Assembly (NCBI RefSeq): GCF_037893015.1
Contig: NC_133666.1
Location: forward strand, 265,339,530 to 265,403,529
Direction of reading: 5' to 3'
DNA length: 64,000 bases
Source of the DNA: Macrotis lagotis
Taxonomy: Eukaryota; Chordata; Mammalia; Peramelemorphia; Peramelidae
The number at the start of each line of letters is the position of its first letter. The stretch's first letter is position 1. A program made the position numbers and the translations under genes. This document shows positions 1-10,665 of the stretch, piece by piece. The notes under the pieces were generated by a model. It did no database searches and was not told the origin of the DNA. It worked only from the letters and a program-made list of their open reading frames with translations.

Positions 1-440
1 CATTGGCTGCCACCTGTTGGGCAAGACCAAATTGCTGAGGTGTTTTCATGACAGAGGACTCAATTTCACACACACAAAAATGACTGCTGTGTCTCAGAGA
101 AGTTCCTACTCCACGTAGCACATGATGCTGGACACTTTCCTTACAACCAGTCCCCTCTGTAGAGATGTGAGAGGGACCTTCTCCCTGATATTAACTGTGT
201 AAACTCCTCCTTATTTACTTTTTTTTCAAAAAATGTTTTTTTACAATTCTGTGATGCCTAATGTCATGGTATTCCCAATGATCTCTTAATTTAGAGCCTC
301 CATGGTCAATAGTATGTCTATTTGTAAACACACACATGTAAAGGTATATACACATATGTGTATGTAAATGTAAATATATATATATATATGTGCTTTGTGT
401 GCATATGAATAGATATTTATCTTCTTACAGAGATACAGTG
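1..440. other. unassigned sequence
   Basis: No open frame, RNA gene or repeat family is recognised. A short alternating TA/TG tract lies at about 350-390. Confidence 0.5.
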
Positions 441-444
441 TTTT

Positions 445-690
445 ATAAAGCTAGGCAGTGGAGTAGAAAGAATGCTTGTCCTAGAGTGAGGAAGACCTGA
501 GTTCAGATAGGGCCTCATACTAACTGTTTGACCTTGGGCAAGTCATTTAACCTGTGTTTGCCTTAGTTTCCTCAACTGTAAAATAAGAATAACATTCACA
601 CCTATTTCCAAGAATTCCTGTGAGGATGAAATGAGTTATGGTTGGCAAAGAACTTAGCTAATCTTAAAAGTATTATACAAATTTTAGATA
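445..690 (+). mobile_element. MIR/CORE-SINE, sense
   Basis: The order of the MIR/CORE family is visible: a tRNA-like B-box region ('gagttcagat'), the core 'tgaccttgggcaagtca', then 'cctcaactgtaaaataa', and a 3' part 'gaggatgaaatgag' leading to a 'ttagatattcttatta' end. It is diverged, so old. Confidence 0.8.
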
Positions 691-1489
691 TTCTTATTAT
701 ATTGATTAATCAATGCTATGGATATGTACACCTATAATATTTGGAAATGAATTTAGAAAAAATATAAAATTATCAAAGAAATGGAAATGAGGGTTTATCT
801 AAAATCACTTTCAGAGTTGCTATTATTTTATGATTGGATGATTTTTTAGTTTTGTTCTAGCTAAGTCTCACTGAACACAGTCTACCTTTTCCTTACCAGG
901 TGACTGAATTAAAACATTCTAACACATTATCAATGGCCAAGAAAGGAAAGAATACAAGGGACAGCTGCCCTCAGAATAAAAATAAATGGATGATCATATA
1001 TCCATGGTTTGGTGAATCATATTGAGTTTAGTAGAATCTAATGGATGAGTATTTTGAAAGGGAAGTTGAAGCAGAAGGGATGAAAAACTGTCAAGAAAGC
1101 AACTATGAAGATAGAAACACAAACCATTATAAAGAGGAAGCAAAAAAAGGAGTTTTTATAAGAGACTGATTTATAGAGAACTCTTCTCCCAAATGAAAAA
1201 TGGAAACAAAGACATATAAGTAAGAATAAAGAAATACAAAACTGTAAGAAAACTGTTGAATGAGCCACATCTTGCAATGAATACAAAGGTCAATGAAAAT
1301 GGTGATAGGCAGGTTGTGGTGGTAGTGGTGGTGGTGGTGGGTTGTTTTGCTTTGTTTTGTTAGTAATAGCTATATTGGAGAGAAGATCAAATAAAAGATG
1401 AAAGGAATGCTTGGAGTAGATAGAATGATGATAACTAATGATAGGATGAAGATCAAGTTACCTGACATTAATTGTTTTCTGTTTTTGTT
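691..1489. other. unassigned sequence with a GGT-rich tract
   Basis: No gene is supported. A purine-rich GGT microsatellite lies at about 1318-1342, followed by a TTTTG-rich patch. The short minus-strand open frames here are low-complexity and match no family I know. Confidence 0.5.
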
Positions 1490-1968
1490 TTTTAAAAAAA
1501 TTCTTTGGATTGGAAGAGATAGAACAAAATAAATCGTTAACAAGGAGTTGAAGTTGAAAATAAGTGAGGATATAGAAAGAGAGAAACTCTCTTCCATCAA
1601 TGAGTCCAAGTCACCAGATCAGGTTGAACCATGTCATAGAACAGTGTTTGAAAATAGCACAAACAAACCACCAACTGGCACATGTGATTTCTAAGAACCT
1701 TTGAACAATTATGGAGAATGGGAGAAGGTGCAGAAGATTTGAAAAAGGAAAGTATCTTGATTTCCATAAAGAAGAAAGAATAGATTCTGAGCAGTATGTA
1801 GGGATCAATAATCTAGACTTCTATTTCTGGCAATGAAACTCATTGCTAAGATGACGGTTTATGAGTATTTAGAAAAGGAAAGAATGCTAACCAAAAGTCT
1901 AAGGGTCATGACCAGGAACCCAATTTCTTTTTTTTTTCAAGAAGATAATTAGACTGATAAATAAGAGG

Positions 1969-2010
<42 letters not shown>

Positions 2011-2650
2011 GATTTAAATTTCAAGAAGACTTTTGATAAAATCCTTTTCATTATCCTAATCATTAGGATGTAGAGAATACCAAATCATGGGGACAATTAG
2101 GTGAATCTAAGCTAGTTGAATGAATGCTCATCCCAAATACTTATTGATAGGTTGGTCAACTTTGAGGAAAGTCTCTATTATTCCACATTTTTATCTATTG
2201 CTTTGTTAAAGGCAGAGAAGATTGTAAAGTTTGAAATTACTTAAGGTTGGGAGGCATACCTTGCAAACTAAAGAGCAAAATTAGGATCCCCCCAAAAAAG
2301 GATAAAATAGACTTTTGTGTGTTTCTGATAAAATAAAATTTAACAGGAACAAATGTTTATATTTATCTTGGATATCATTAGAATTGTGATCAAAAATCAA
2401 CTTTACAAAGGCAAGACAACTTTACCAGACACAAATTCCTATTCAAAAGATCTTCATGGAATGCAAGCCCAATATGAATGAAGAATATAGCATTACCATT
2501 ATCAAAATTAATGCTATTCCAAGCTGAATTTAGAGAATCATAACATTGAGAATGAGAGTAATTCCATTATACCACTATATAGTGAATCAGAGAAGTAAAA
2601 GCATTATGTAATATGAATTTGTTGTGAACTCAATCATTACAATTTTATGA
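1490..2650 (+). mobile_element. CR1/L3 LINE fragment, sense
   Basis: The fragment follows the reverse transcriptase region of the ancient amniote CR1/L3 LINE from about the 'gaatgggagaaggtgcagaa' stretch (1718-1737) onward. The segment near 2010-2045 reads as a decayed form of the conserved L-x-F-x-K-x-F-D-K motif. Later pieces at 2330-2480 match the region between the polymerase domain and the C-terminus. An AT microsatellite has expanded inside it (1970-2008). Many stops and indels show that it is very old. Confidence 0.75.
1970..2008. repeat. (AT)n microsatellite
   Basis: About 19 uninterrupted AT units, sitting inside the CR1/L3 fragment. Confidence 0.95.
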
Positions 2651-2734
2651 TGACTATCTATTTTCATTCAACCACATGTGAAAAGGAAATAAGGCAAGCA
2701 GGTGTTACAATACTACAAGGTGGGCAGAGCATGA

Positions 2735-2990
2735 CTGAAGATAAGGGAGCAAAGAATTAGAATGCTGTAGAGAACAGTGTAGAGCAAACTACTTTACCAA
2801 GTTCAGACACTCAATAAATGTTTTGGGCACTCTCCTAAATAGTAGTTACACAAAGAAAGGTTAAAAAACAGCCTTTTCTCTTAGACAGTTTGCAATTTAA
2901 TGGGGGTGGGAAAGTCATCATGGGGAAGAGAGGAGAGTGTAACCAGTGCAAAAATGAAGGCCTGAGGAAGACCTGAGGGGTAGAGAAATT
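2735..2990 (+). repeat. diverged interspersed repeat, L2-like family A
   Basis: Pieces such as 'cactcaataaatg', 'acacaaagaaaggtta' and 'gcaatttaatgggg' resemble the better-preserved copies at 4655-4767/5463-5578 and 21360-21960. Family assignment is uncertain. Confidence 0.45.
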
Positions 2991-4250
2991 GGAAGTTGCA
3001 GTGAAACAACTCACAGCTTAGGAATTATAAAACTGATGGAATGAGAGAATGAAAAAAGATGATAAAATAAAGGAATTTCAGAGTTCATGAAATGAAAGTG
3101 AAATCCTTCAGGGGGTGATTATGTGATCAAGGGTATAATAATCATTGTGTGACTGCAATGGACAGGAAGAATTTAGAAGGAATACTCTGACCATTATCAG
3201 TGAATGAGTCAGTGGGCATGAATGAAAATATAATTGGTAGTAGAAGGGGTCCAGAGTTATTAGCAGGGAGCCAGTGAAAGACAGTGAAAAACAAAAGATA
3301 CAAAAAAATGAAAAAACAAAAGATTTAAGGTGAAAGCAAATTTGATAACTATCGAGCAGATATTCTAGAGGGTAAAGTAGAAGGGGTGGGTAGATTGGGA
3401 TTTGGACATTGTACAGACAGGGTCAGAGGGGAATAGGCAGTGAAAAAATTTGTACAATGATAATAGCTGGTTCAGAGTCATTGGTATTAGAAGAGTATGG
3501 CTGGTTAGGAATATGCTAACCACTGAAGATGGATTCAGCCGATTTTCAGCAGTTGCAGAGAAGTGCACTGAGAAAAGCAGATGGTTAGATTGTTCAGGAC
3601 CTCAAATTTGAGAAAATTAGAGAATAGTAGAATCTCAAATTTGGACTGTCTTAATTATTCATGACTCTGTGAGAAGTGATTTTCTTCCCTAGCCATTCAT
3701 TCCTTTACATGGCTACACAGGAAACATATATGATTCTAGAATTGGTATTTTTTCATAATCCATTTCCATCTTCTAATCAAGAATGCTTATTCCTTTTTTT
3801 TTGAGATGAATGTTATGCTTAGAGGATGTCATCTATCTATAGAAGTAACCTTGATGAATTTGTACCTTGGCAATGAATTCAGAATCTTTCAATCTTCCCC
3901 CGCCTCCTGCTCCAATCAATGTGCATGTCAGCTTCCATTAAATCTCTTTGTTCAAGCTAACATGCATAAAACCACCTATTTATTTAAGTGGGAGTTTTGC
4001 CTGTGAAACTGTATGCTGTCCCCTTTCAAAAAAGTTGAGAACCCTGGGCCAAAATAGGATATGGATGCTATAGAGTCATTGCCAGTTCAAAAAAAGAATG
4101 CAGATGGAGATTATTAAGTATATTTTACCTTTTTTTTGATTGGTCACTAGAGTCATTTGAGACCCTAACAAATTACAGCAACATCAAAGGAATTAGCCAG
4201 TTCTGACTCATCACAGGTAAAATTCCTGGTGAAGAGGGGCCTAGAATCAT
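2991..4250. other. unassigned sequence, possible hAT end
   Basis: Mostly unrecognised purine-rich sequence. Near 4026-4038 'aaagttgagaaccctg' resembles the right terminal repeat of a Charlie-type hAT element, but I find no matching left end, so it is at most a relic. Confidence 0.35.
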
Positions 4251-4254
4251 AAAA

Positions 4255-4660
4255 TTAAAGAAACTTCAATTTTTCATAGTATGTCTCTCTCTGCATTTCC
4301 AGATCTATTTTATATTTCTCCCTTCTGTATACTTTCCATTCCACTCTTACTGATCTTCTAGTTCTTCCTTTTAAATGATATTCCATCTTCCACTTCTGTG
4401 ATTTTGCACAAGTGGCCACCCTGCTTCCCCCATGTTCAGAACACACTCCTTTTTTTTCTTTCTGCCTCATAAAATCCCTTTCATTCTTCAACAGGCTCCA
4501 TCACAAAATCTTTATTCCTAGTTATTAGCATTTTTTCTTCTTTAAATACTTTCATTTATGTATAATTTGTATTTGCTTCTATATGTAAATATCATATTCC
4601 TCAAGAAGAAATCTCCTTGGTAACAAGGAGTCTTTGTGTTCCTCATATCTAGTCACTTTT
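4255..4660 (+). mobile_element. L2 LINE 3' fragment, sense
   Basis: The order follows the L2 3' end: 'gcatttccagatctatt', a pyrimidine-rich 'cattccactctta' part, 'tgattttgcacaagtgg', 'cctcataaaatccctttc', and the tail block with 'atatcatattcctcaagaag'. The tail block has a close inverted partner at 7143-7250. Confidence 0.7.
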
Positions 4661-4767
4661 TCAATCAACAAGCACTTATTACATATATTATACAGGCAAG
4701 GAAATGTGCTAAAGGTTAATGAGACAAAGAAAAGAAAAAAAAATCCTGCTTTCAAGCACCTTACTTT
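4655..4767 (+). repeat. interspersed repeat family A, left half
   Basis: Begins 'tcaatcaacaagcactta' and runs to 'caagcaccttactttt'. It continues at 5463 with 'ctaatgagagaaacaat'. The two halves were one repeat before an L1 and a SINE inserted between them. Confidence 0.7.
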
Positions 4768-5286
4768 TTATTATGTAAATGTATTTTTATTATATAAATA
4801 TTTTATTTCTTTTCCAATTATATACAATAGTTATTTCTGCCTATTGTTTTTTGGCAAGATTTTGAATTTTACACATCCCCCCCACTCTCCCTTCCTTCCC
4901 CCTTCCCCCTCACAGAAGGCAGTCAATCTTTACTTTGATCAAAATGAATGTGTTAAGAGAAAAATCATATCCTTGAGGAAAAAATGAAATATTAGAGATA
5001 GCAAAATTACGTAGTTCATAAGACAACTTTTTTCAGTGAAGGTAATAGTCTTTGGTCTTTGTTTAAACTCCATAGTTCTTTCTCTGGATACGGATAGTAT
5101 TCTCCATCACAGATACCTTAAAATTGTCCCTGATTATTGCACTGATGAAATGAACAAGTCCATTAAGGTTGATCATAACCCCTCGTTGCTGTTATGGTAT
5201 ACAATGTTCTTCTGGTCTTCTCATACATATTTTCCAGGCTTCTCTAAAATCCGATTCCTCCTGATTTCTAATAAAACAACAGTAGG
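4768..5286 (-). mobile_element. 5'-truncated L1, antisense
   Basis: Reverse complement of the L1 3' end (end of ORF2 and 3'UTR). It shares colinear blocks with 10113-10600, 45160-45750 and 52340-53060, including 'tttggtctttg', 'ttctttctctggata' and 'gttgatcat'. The 3' end is on the left. Flanking copies of 'accttacttt' at 4758-4767 and 5287-5296 look like the target-site duplication. Confidence 0.88.
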
Positions 5287-5298
5287 ACCTTACTTTCT

Positions 5299-5462
5299 TT
5301 TGTTTTGCTTTGTTTTTTAGGTTTTTGCAAGGCAAATGGGGTTAAATGGCTTGCCCAAGGCCACACAGCTAGGTAATTATTAAGTGTCTGAGACCAGATT
5401 TGAACCCAGGTACTCCTGACTCCAAGGCTGATGCTTTATCCACTGTGACACCTAGCCACCCC
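5299..5462 (-). mobile_element. tRNA-derived marsupial SINE, antisense
   Basis: Full SINE in reverse: a T-rich tail, 'tgcaaggcaaatggggtta', 'gcttgcccaaggccacac', 'taattattaagtgtctgag', and the head 'cacctagccacccc'. It is bounded by 'aggaccttactttct' (5284-5298) and 'aggatcttactttct' (5463-5477), one mismatch in 15. The target overlaps the right flank of the preceding L1. Confidence 0.95.
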
Positions 5463-5578
5463 AGGATCTTACTTTCTAATGAGAGAAACAATATAAAAAT
5501 AATTAGGCACAAAAAAGATATATGCACAATATGTGGAGGATAATTTGGGAGAGGGGAGGCACTACCAGTGGAGAGAAT
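5463..5578 (+). repeat. interspersed repeat family A, right half
   Basis: Continues the repeat interrupted at 4767, with 'ctaatgagagaaacaat' and 'ggcactaccagtgg' as in other copies of this family. Confidence 0.65.
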
Positions 5579-7107
5579 GGGGAAAGGTTTAGTAATTGTT
5601 GTTTGATCTAAAAATCTAAAATCTTCTTATAGATGAGAAAAATCAAGTCCAGGAATATTAAGTGATTTGTCTAGAACCACCCAAAATTTGTTAGTGTAAG
5701 GGACAGGTCTATATTTTAGGTCTTCTATATATATATTACTCTACAGTACCCTTGCTTCTATATCATGATACTTCTTTGGTTCCACCTCTGACTTCAGGAT
5801 CAGCCTCCATGTTATTTTTCAGTCTTCTTTCATATTTCCTGTGGAAAGTCTTTGACAGTCTGTCATTTCCCCAGGTGTGGGCTAATATGGAAGTCTTCCT
5901 TTCAAAATCTAACATGAGTGAACATACATATAACACTGGATATTTTTGAATGGTAACTTCACTCCAAAATGGAAGTAAAAGAAATGCCTTCAAATAAAAA
6001 GAAAACAGTCTCTTATTAACTGGAAGTCATGGCCCAGCACAAAGACCAGTTAATTGACAGTGATGGTTTATATTTCTGTAAAGAGGAGAAAAGAATTTTG
6101 CTATAGTGCTTTGTTACTGTAAACCAGCCAGCCTGGATTTCTCAGAAGTTTGGCAAAACATCAAAGAACCCTCACTTTGGGTCAACTCAAGCAATTCAGA
6201 GGAATTTTACTTTAAGTCTGTGCCTATATTTGCAAAATGAAATGGATAATGGGGGCCATTCTCAGAATAATTCCCACCACAATAAGCATTCATGCCTGAA
6301 ATTATCCTCATAATGGCTGGTTTGGGGAATAACTATTTGGATAACTGCTTTACTTGTCCACTTAACCTTGTGTGTTTACACAGCCTGTGTGAAGTATCCT
6401 CCTCCACAACAATAGCTCTTGAGGCAAAAAGTGGCTAATTAGAAATTTCTAAACTTTCCCTAATCCTAATCAAGATTATGACATATTTAAATAAAGAACT
6501 TTCTATTTGTATTAGATAATAGTAAAATTAAATCTGTATATTTAAACCATGGGACCCAATTTAGAAGCATCACTAAGGAATTTTACTTCTGGTGCAAATT
6601 CAGATGAACTATGACAATAACTCTCTAAGAGAGGTGTCCTAAAGGTGGTCATACCAAGTGCCACCACAGGCAAGGCATGGGCTTAGAGAATATTACAGGA
6701 AGGAAGACATCTTTACCCCAAAATGTTGGTTTCAAAGAAAAGTTCTGGTTCCCCTTTACTATTTAATACTTGGACTCAGTCTTTTCTGTAGTTATGGATT
6801 TGGGGAATTAGGAGAGGACTGGATAGAAGGAGATAAACCAGAGAACATATAATAATACCTATATAAGAGGGTCAATAATAGGAAGAATGAATCCCTGAGT
6901 TTAAACAGTAAAAAGGGAAGAACACTCAATTTGTAATTAGAATATTTGTTTTCTAATTCTATTTCAAGAGCATCCAGAAGAGAGGCCCTAGGATAATGAG
7001 GGGTCCTCAGAGCATTTCACAAATGAAGTAGTTGAAGAACCTGAGGAAGATTAGTGAAAATGAAAATACTTTAATGGTTACATGATGTCTATATCTTAAA
7101 AATATTG
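5579..7107. other. unassigned, mostly single-copy-looking sequence
   Basis: No repeat family is recognised between about 5960 and 6960. The stretch 6000-6480 is balanced in composition, lacks simple repeats and contains 'ctaattag' homeodomain-type cores. No open frame longer than about 75 codons is supported. Confidence 0.45.
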
Positions 7108-7255
7108 AAAGATTTTCATGTTGATTGACTGAGTAACTAGGTAATGAGGAACACAAAGACCAAAACAAATGGGTCTTGTTCCCAAGGAGATTTCTTCTTG
7201 AGGAATATGATATAAATAGAAGCAGATACAAATTGCATATAAATTAGATATGTTT
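7108..7255 (-). repeat. L2-like tail, antisense, inverted partner of 4560-4655
   Basis: The reverse complement of 7143-7250 aligns to 4560-4650, including a 32-nt identical block (7182-7213 against 4589-4620). One indel of about 15 nt separates the two copies further along. Confidence 0.7.
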
Positions 7256-7257
7256 GA

Positions 7258-7410
7258 TCATTTTTCAGTCATGTGCAACTCTGTAAGTTGAGTTTTTGTA
7301 TTTTTTTCCAAAGGTACTAGAATGGTTTGCCATTTCCTGCTCCAGCTCATTTTACAGTTGAAGAAACTGAGACAAACAAAGTCATACAAATAGTAAGTAA
7401 TTGAGGCCAG
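7258..7410 (-). mobile_element. MAR1-type SINE, antisense, left part
   Basis: Shows 'tggtttgccatttcctgctc', 'cagctcattttacagttgaa' and 'gaaactgagacaaac', the reverse of a MAR1/CORE SINE 3' half. It continues after an insertion at about 7600-7680. Confidence 0.8.
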
Positions 7411-7599
7411 AATCCTCAAATGTTTACATGGACTATTTGTGCTCAATCTATGGTAGAGCATTTTGAACTCATATTGGTCTGATCAGCCTCAGTTGGACAC
7501 ATTATATCTTGACTCTAACAGGCTGATGTCATTTTGGTCCTCTTCAAGAACAAAGGACAATAACCAACCAACCCACCAACCAAAAAATCAGCGGACAGA
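7411..7599 (+). mobile_element. SINE with 'aggacaataacc' 3' end, inserted in a MAR1-type SINE
   Basis: Contains 'gaactcatattggtctgatc', 'ttgactctaacaggctgatg' and 'ggtcctcttcaagaacaaag', then a CCAAC-rich tail. The tail type matches the SINE at 23597-23917. It separates two parts of an antisense MAR1-type SINE. Confidence 0.7.
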
Positions 7600-7682
7600 A
7601 GGCAGATTTGTACTCAGAAAGATGAGTCTTCCTGACTTTAGGTCCAACATTATCCACTACACTAAACAGCTGCCCAATTAGA
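7600..7682 (-). mobile_element. MAR1-type SINE, antisense, right part
   Basis: Reverse of the SINE head: 'gcagatttgtactcag', 'gagtcttcctgac', 'cattatccactacac', 'cagctgccc'. It completes the element begun at 7258. Confidence 0.75.
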
Positions 7683-8169
7683 TATGTAGGCCTCCAGAAA
7701 AATAGCAGAAGACAGTGGATAAAAATTACAAGGGAGAAGATTTTGGTTGAAAATAAGAAAAAAAATTTTCTTAGAATTAAAGCTATTGCCTTGGGAGGTG
7801 ATAATTTCCTACTTACTGTAGGTCTTAAAGCAAGTCAGAGGATTATTTGATTAAGATGGATTAGATTGGATTTTCTTGTCCCTTCCAAATCTGAGATTCT
7901 ATGATTTTTCCCTCTCTTTGACCTTAGAAAAGTCCTAAATCTTCCTAGTATTCAATTTCTTTACCTTTAAAATTAGAAAGATTGACTAGATGATTTCCAA
8001 TATTTCTTCCAGCTTCTAGCTTTAAATTCTATTTCCTTGTATGACTGTAAGCAGGAATATACTGGTAAATATTTAATAATGAATTCAATCAAACACAAAA
8101 AATTAAATGTAAAATAGGATACTTCAATCTACATTTAGACTTCAATCAATTCTTTCTTTGGAGATAGAG
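7683..8169. other. unassigned, possible old MIR-like debris
   Basis: The part near 7860-8060 has 'ttcccttccaaatctgagattctatgat'-like features typical of 3' parts of old SINEs, but it is too diverged to assign. Confidence 0.35.
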
Positions 8170-9017
8170 TTTTTCTTTTTTTAATGTAATTAAAAAATTT
8201 TTTTCCAATTACAGATATAGTTTTCAACACTCATTATTTGTAAGCTTTGAGTACCAGATTTTTCTCCTTCCCTCCCCTCTCCCTTTGACAGTGAGTGATC
8301 TGATATAGCTTATATTACAACCATATTGAACATATTTTTGAACATATTTTCATATTAGTCATGTTGTGAAAGAAGAATCATAAAAAAGGGAAAATCATGA
8401 GAGGAAAATAAATATAAAAAAATTGTAAAAATTGAAAATAGTATGCTTTGATCTGCATTCAAACTCCACAGTTCTTTCTCTGAATGAGGATGGTATTTTC
8501 CAACCCAAGTCCCCCAGAATTGTCTTCACATTGTACTGCTGAGAAGAGCTAAGTCCATAATAATTAATCATCCCTCAATGTTACTGTTAATATGTATAAT
8601 GTTCTCCCTGTTCCATTCACTTCACTCAGCATCAGTTCATGCAAGTTCCTTTTTTTCAGAATTTTTCTTCTTGAGTCCTTTGGAATTGTCTTGGATCATT
8701 ATATTACTGAGATTAGCTAAGATTTTCATAGTTGATCATTATACAACATTGCTGGTACTGTGTGCAATGTTCTCTTGGTTCTGCTTACTTCACTTTATTA
8801 GTTCATATAGGTTTTTCCAATTTTTTGAAAGCATATTGCTCATCATTTCTTATATCACAATACTATTCCATCACAATTACATTCCACAACTTGTTCAGTC
8901 GTTTCCCAATTGATGAATATTCCCTCACTTTCTAATTCTTTGCCACCATAAGTGGAGATGCTAATAAATATATTATCTATATCTATATCTAATCTATATC
9001 TATATCTATATATAAAT

Positions 9018-9081
<64 letters not shown>

Positions 9082-9372
9082 GCTGGGTCAAAGGAAACAT
9101 GCAGTTTTATGGTCATTTGGGCATAGTTCCAAATTGCTCTCCAAAATATCTGGATCAGTTCACAACTTCATCAGTTTTCCCACAGCCCCTCCAAAATTTA
9201 TCCTTTTCCTTTTCTGTCACATTAACCAATCTGATAGGTGTTAGGTAGCACCTCACTGTTGTTTTATTTTGCATTTCTGTAATTATTAGTGATTTAGAGC
9301 ATATCATGTGACTAGTTTTTGTTTCTTCATCTGAAAATTACCTGTTTATATTTTTCTACTACTTATCAGTTG
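8170..9372 (-). mobile_element. older L1 3' fragment, antisense
   Basis: Reverse of the L1 3'UTR and the ORF2 C-terminal region. The 3' end is at the left ('ccaattacagatatag'). 'gttcagtcgtttcccaattg' and 'attgctgggtcaaagg' mark ORF2 sequence. Two oddities are inside: a direct duplication of about 165 bp (8511-8650 and 8676-8820), and a microsatellite at 8970-9077 that replaces a piece of ORF2. Confidence 0.88.
8970..9077. repeat. (TATATC)n then (CT)n microsatellite
   Basis: A TATATC-type tract at 8970-9014 is followed by an almost pure CT tract at 9018-9077. The long Arg/Glu or Ser/Leu open frames here are artefacts of the repeat. Confidence 0.97.
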
Positions 9373-9834
9373 TGTTCTCTCTATTCTACCAACAAGCTAA
9401 TTGTCAGGTTCTTGAAACTTGAGGAGAGAGTTAAAAGGGAGGAACACAGGATTGGGAATGGGGAAAGAAGGTAGAGACTGTAGCCAGGAGCAAGTAGGGG
9501 TAATGCAGTCTTATGACCACAGATCCTCTATGTTTTGTTATAGTAATGAGTATATCTGGGAAAAGGCTACATGAAGATTTTTAGGGGGGGGGGATGGGAG
9601 AGAAAGGAAAAGCTTTCATCCTTTTAATGATTAAAGATGAGTAGCATAGTACCCAGGTTAGGAGTAATGATGATGCCTACAGCAAGAAAATAGTAGGGAA
9701 GGCAGCGAACCAAGCCCTAGACTTCAGGGCACCTTGCCCAGGCCTTCATTTCTCCTTCAATGGCCTGTCCTGAAACTTTTTCCCTGTCTCATCCCTATTA
9801 TCGGACCTGATTTCAGGTACTGGTCCTGATAAAA
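9373..9834. other. unassigned sequence
   Basis: No open frame or family recognised. A run of nine G residues lies near 9584. Confidence 0.4.
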
Positions 9835-9936
9835 GTAGAATCATAGATTTAGTGACAGAAGAGGCTTTTGAGATGAACTAATCCAACATTCTCATTTTAC
9901 ATTTGAGAAAACTAAGACCCAGTCAGTTCAATAACC
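9835..9936 (-). mobile_element. MIR/CORE-SINE, antisense, left half
   Basis: Reverse CORE-SINE ('aatcatagatttagtgac', 'ccaacattctcattttac', 'gagaaaactaagaccc'). It stops at 'caataacc' and resumes after the L1 at 13251. Confidence 0.75.
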
Positions 9937-9952
9937 TTTTTTTTAATCTTTT

Positions 9953-10101
9953 GTTTTTAGATTTTTCAAGGCGATGGGGATAAGTGACTTGCCCAAGGTC
10001 ACACAGCTAGGTAATTATTAAGTGTCTGAGGTCAGATTTGAACCCAGGTACTCCGGACTCCAAGGTCAGTGCTCTATCCACTGTGCCACCTAGCCGCCCC
10101 C
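9953..10101 (-). mobile_element. tRNA-derived marsupial SINE, antisense, in the L1 tail
   Basis: Complete reverse SINE ending in the head 'cacctagccgcccc'. Flanks 'tttaatctttt' (9942-9952) and 'tttagtctttt' (10102-10112) differ at one base and probably are its target-site duplication. That places the insertion in the T-rich (antisense poly-A) end of the neighbouring L1. Confidence 0.93.
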
Positions 10102-10665
10102 TTTAGTCTTTTTTAAAGAAAGATTTTATTAATTTTGAGTTTCACAATTTTCCCCCATTCTTGCTTCCCTCCCCCCACCCCCACAGAAGACATTCTGTTA
10201 GTCTTTACATTGTTTCCATGGTATACATTGATCTCAGTTGAATGTGATGACAGAGAAATCATATCCTTAAGGAAGAAAAATAAAGTATGAGATAGCAAAA
10301 TTACATAATACGGTAAAGTTTTTTTTTTTCTAATTTGAAGGTAATAATCTTTGGTCTTTGTTCAAACTCCACAATTGTTTCTCTGGATACAGATGGTATT
10401 CTCCATTGCAAATAGCCCAAAATTGTCCCTGGTTGTTGCAGTGAAGGGATGACCAAGTCCAACAAGGTTGATCATTGCCCCCATGTTGCTGTTAGGGTAT
10501 ACAATGTTTTTCTGGTTCTGCTCATCTCGCTCAGCATCAGTTCATTCAAATCCCTCCAGGCTTCTCTGAATTCCCATCCCTCCTGGTTTCTAATAGAACA
10601 ATAGTGTTCCATAACAAAAATATACCATAATTTGCTAAGCCATTCCCCAATTGAAGGACATTAGC

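Noticed and set aside
4026..4038. hAT right terminal repeat
   Set aside because: No matching left end or 8-bp duplication found, so not called as an element.
8855..9100. Arg/Glu-rich minus-strand open frame
   Set aside because: Created by the CT microsatellite; not a protein.
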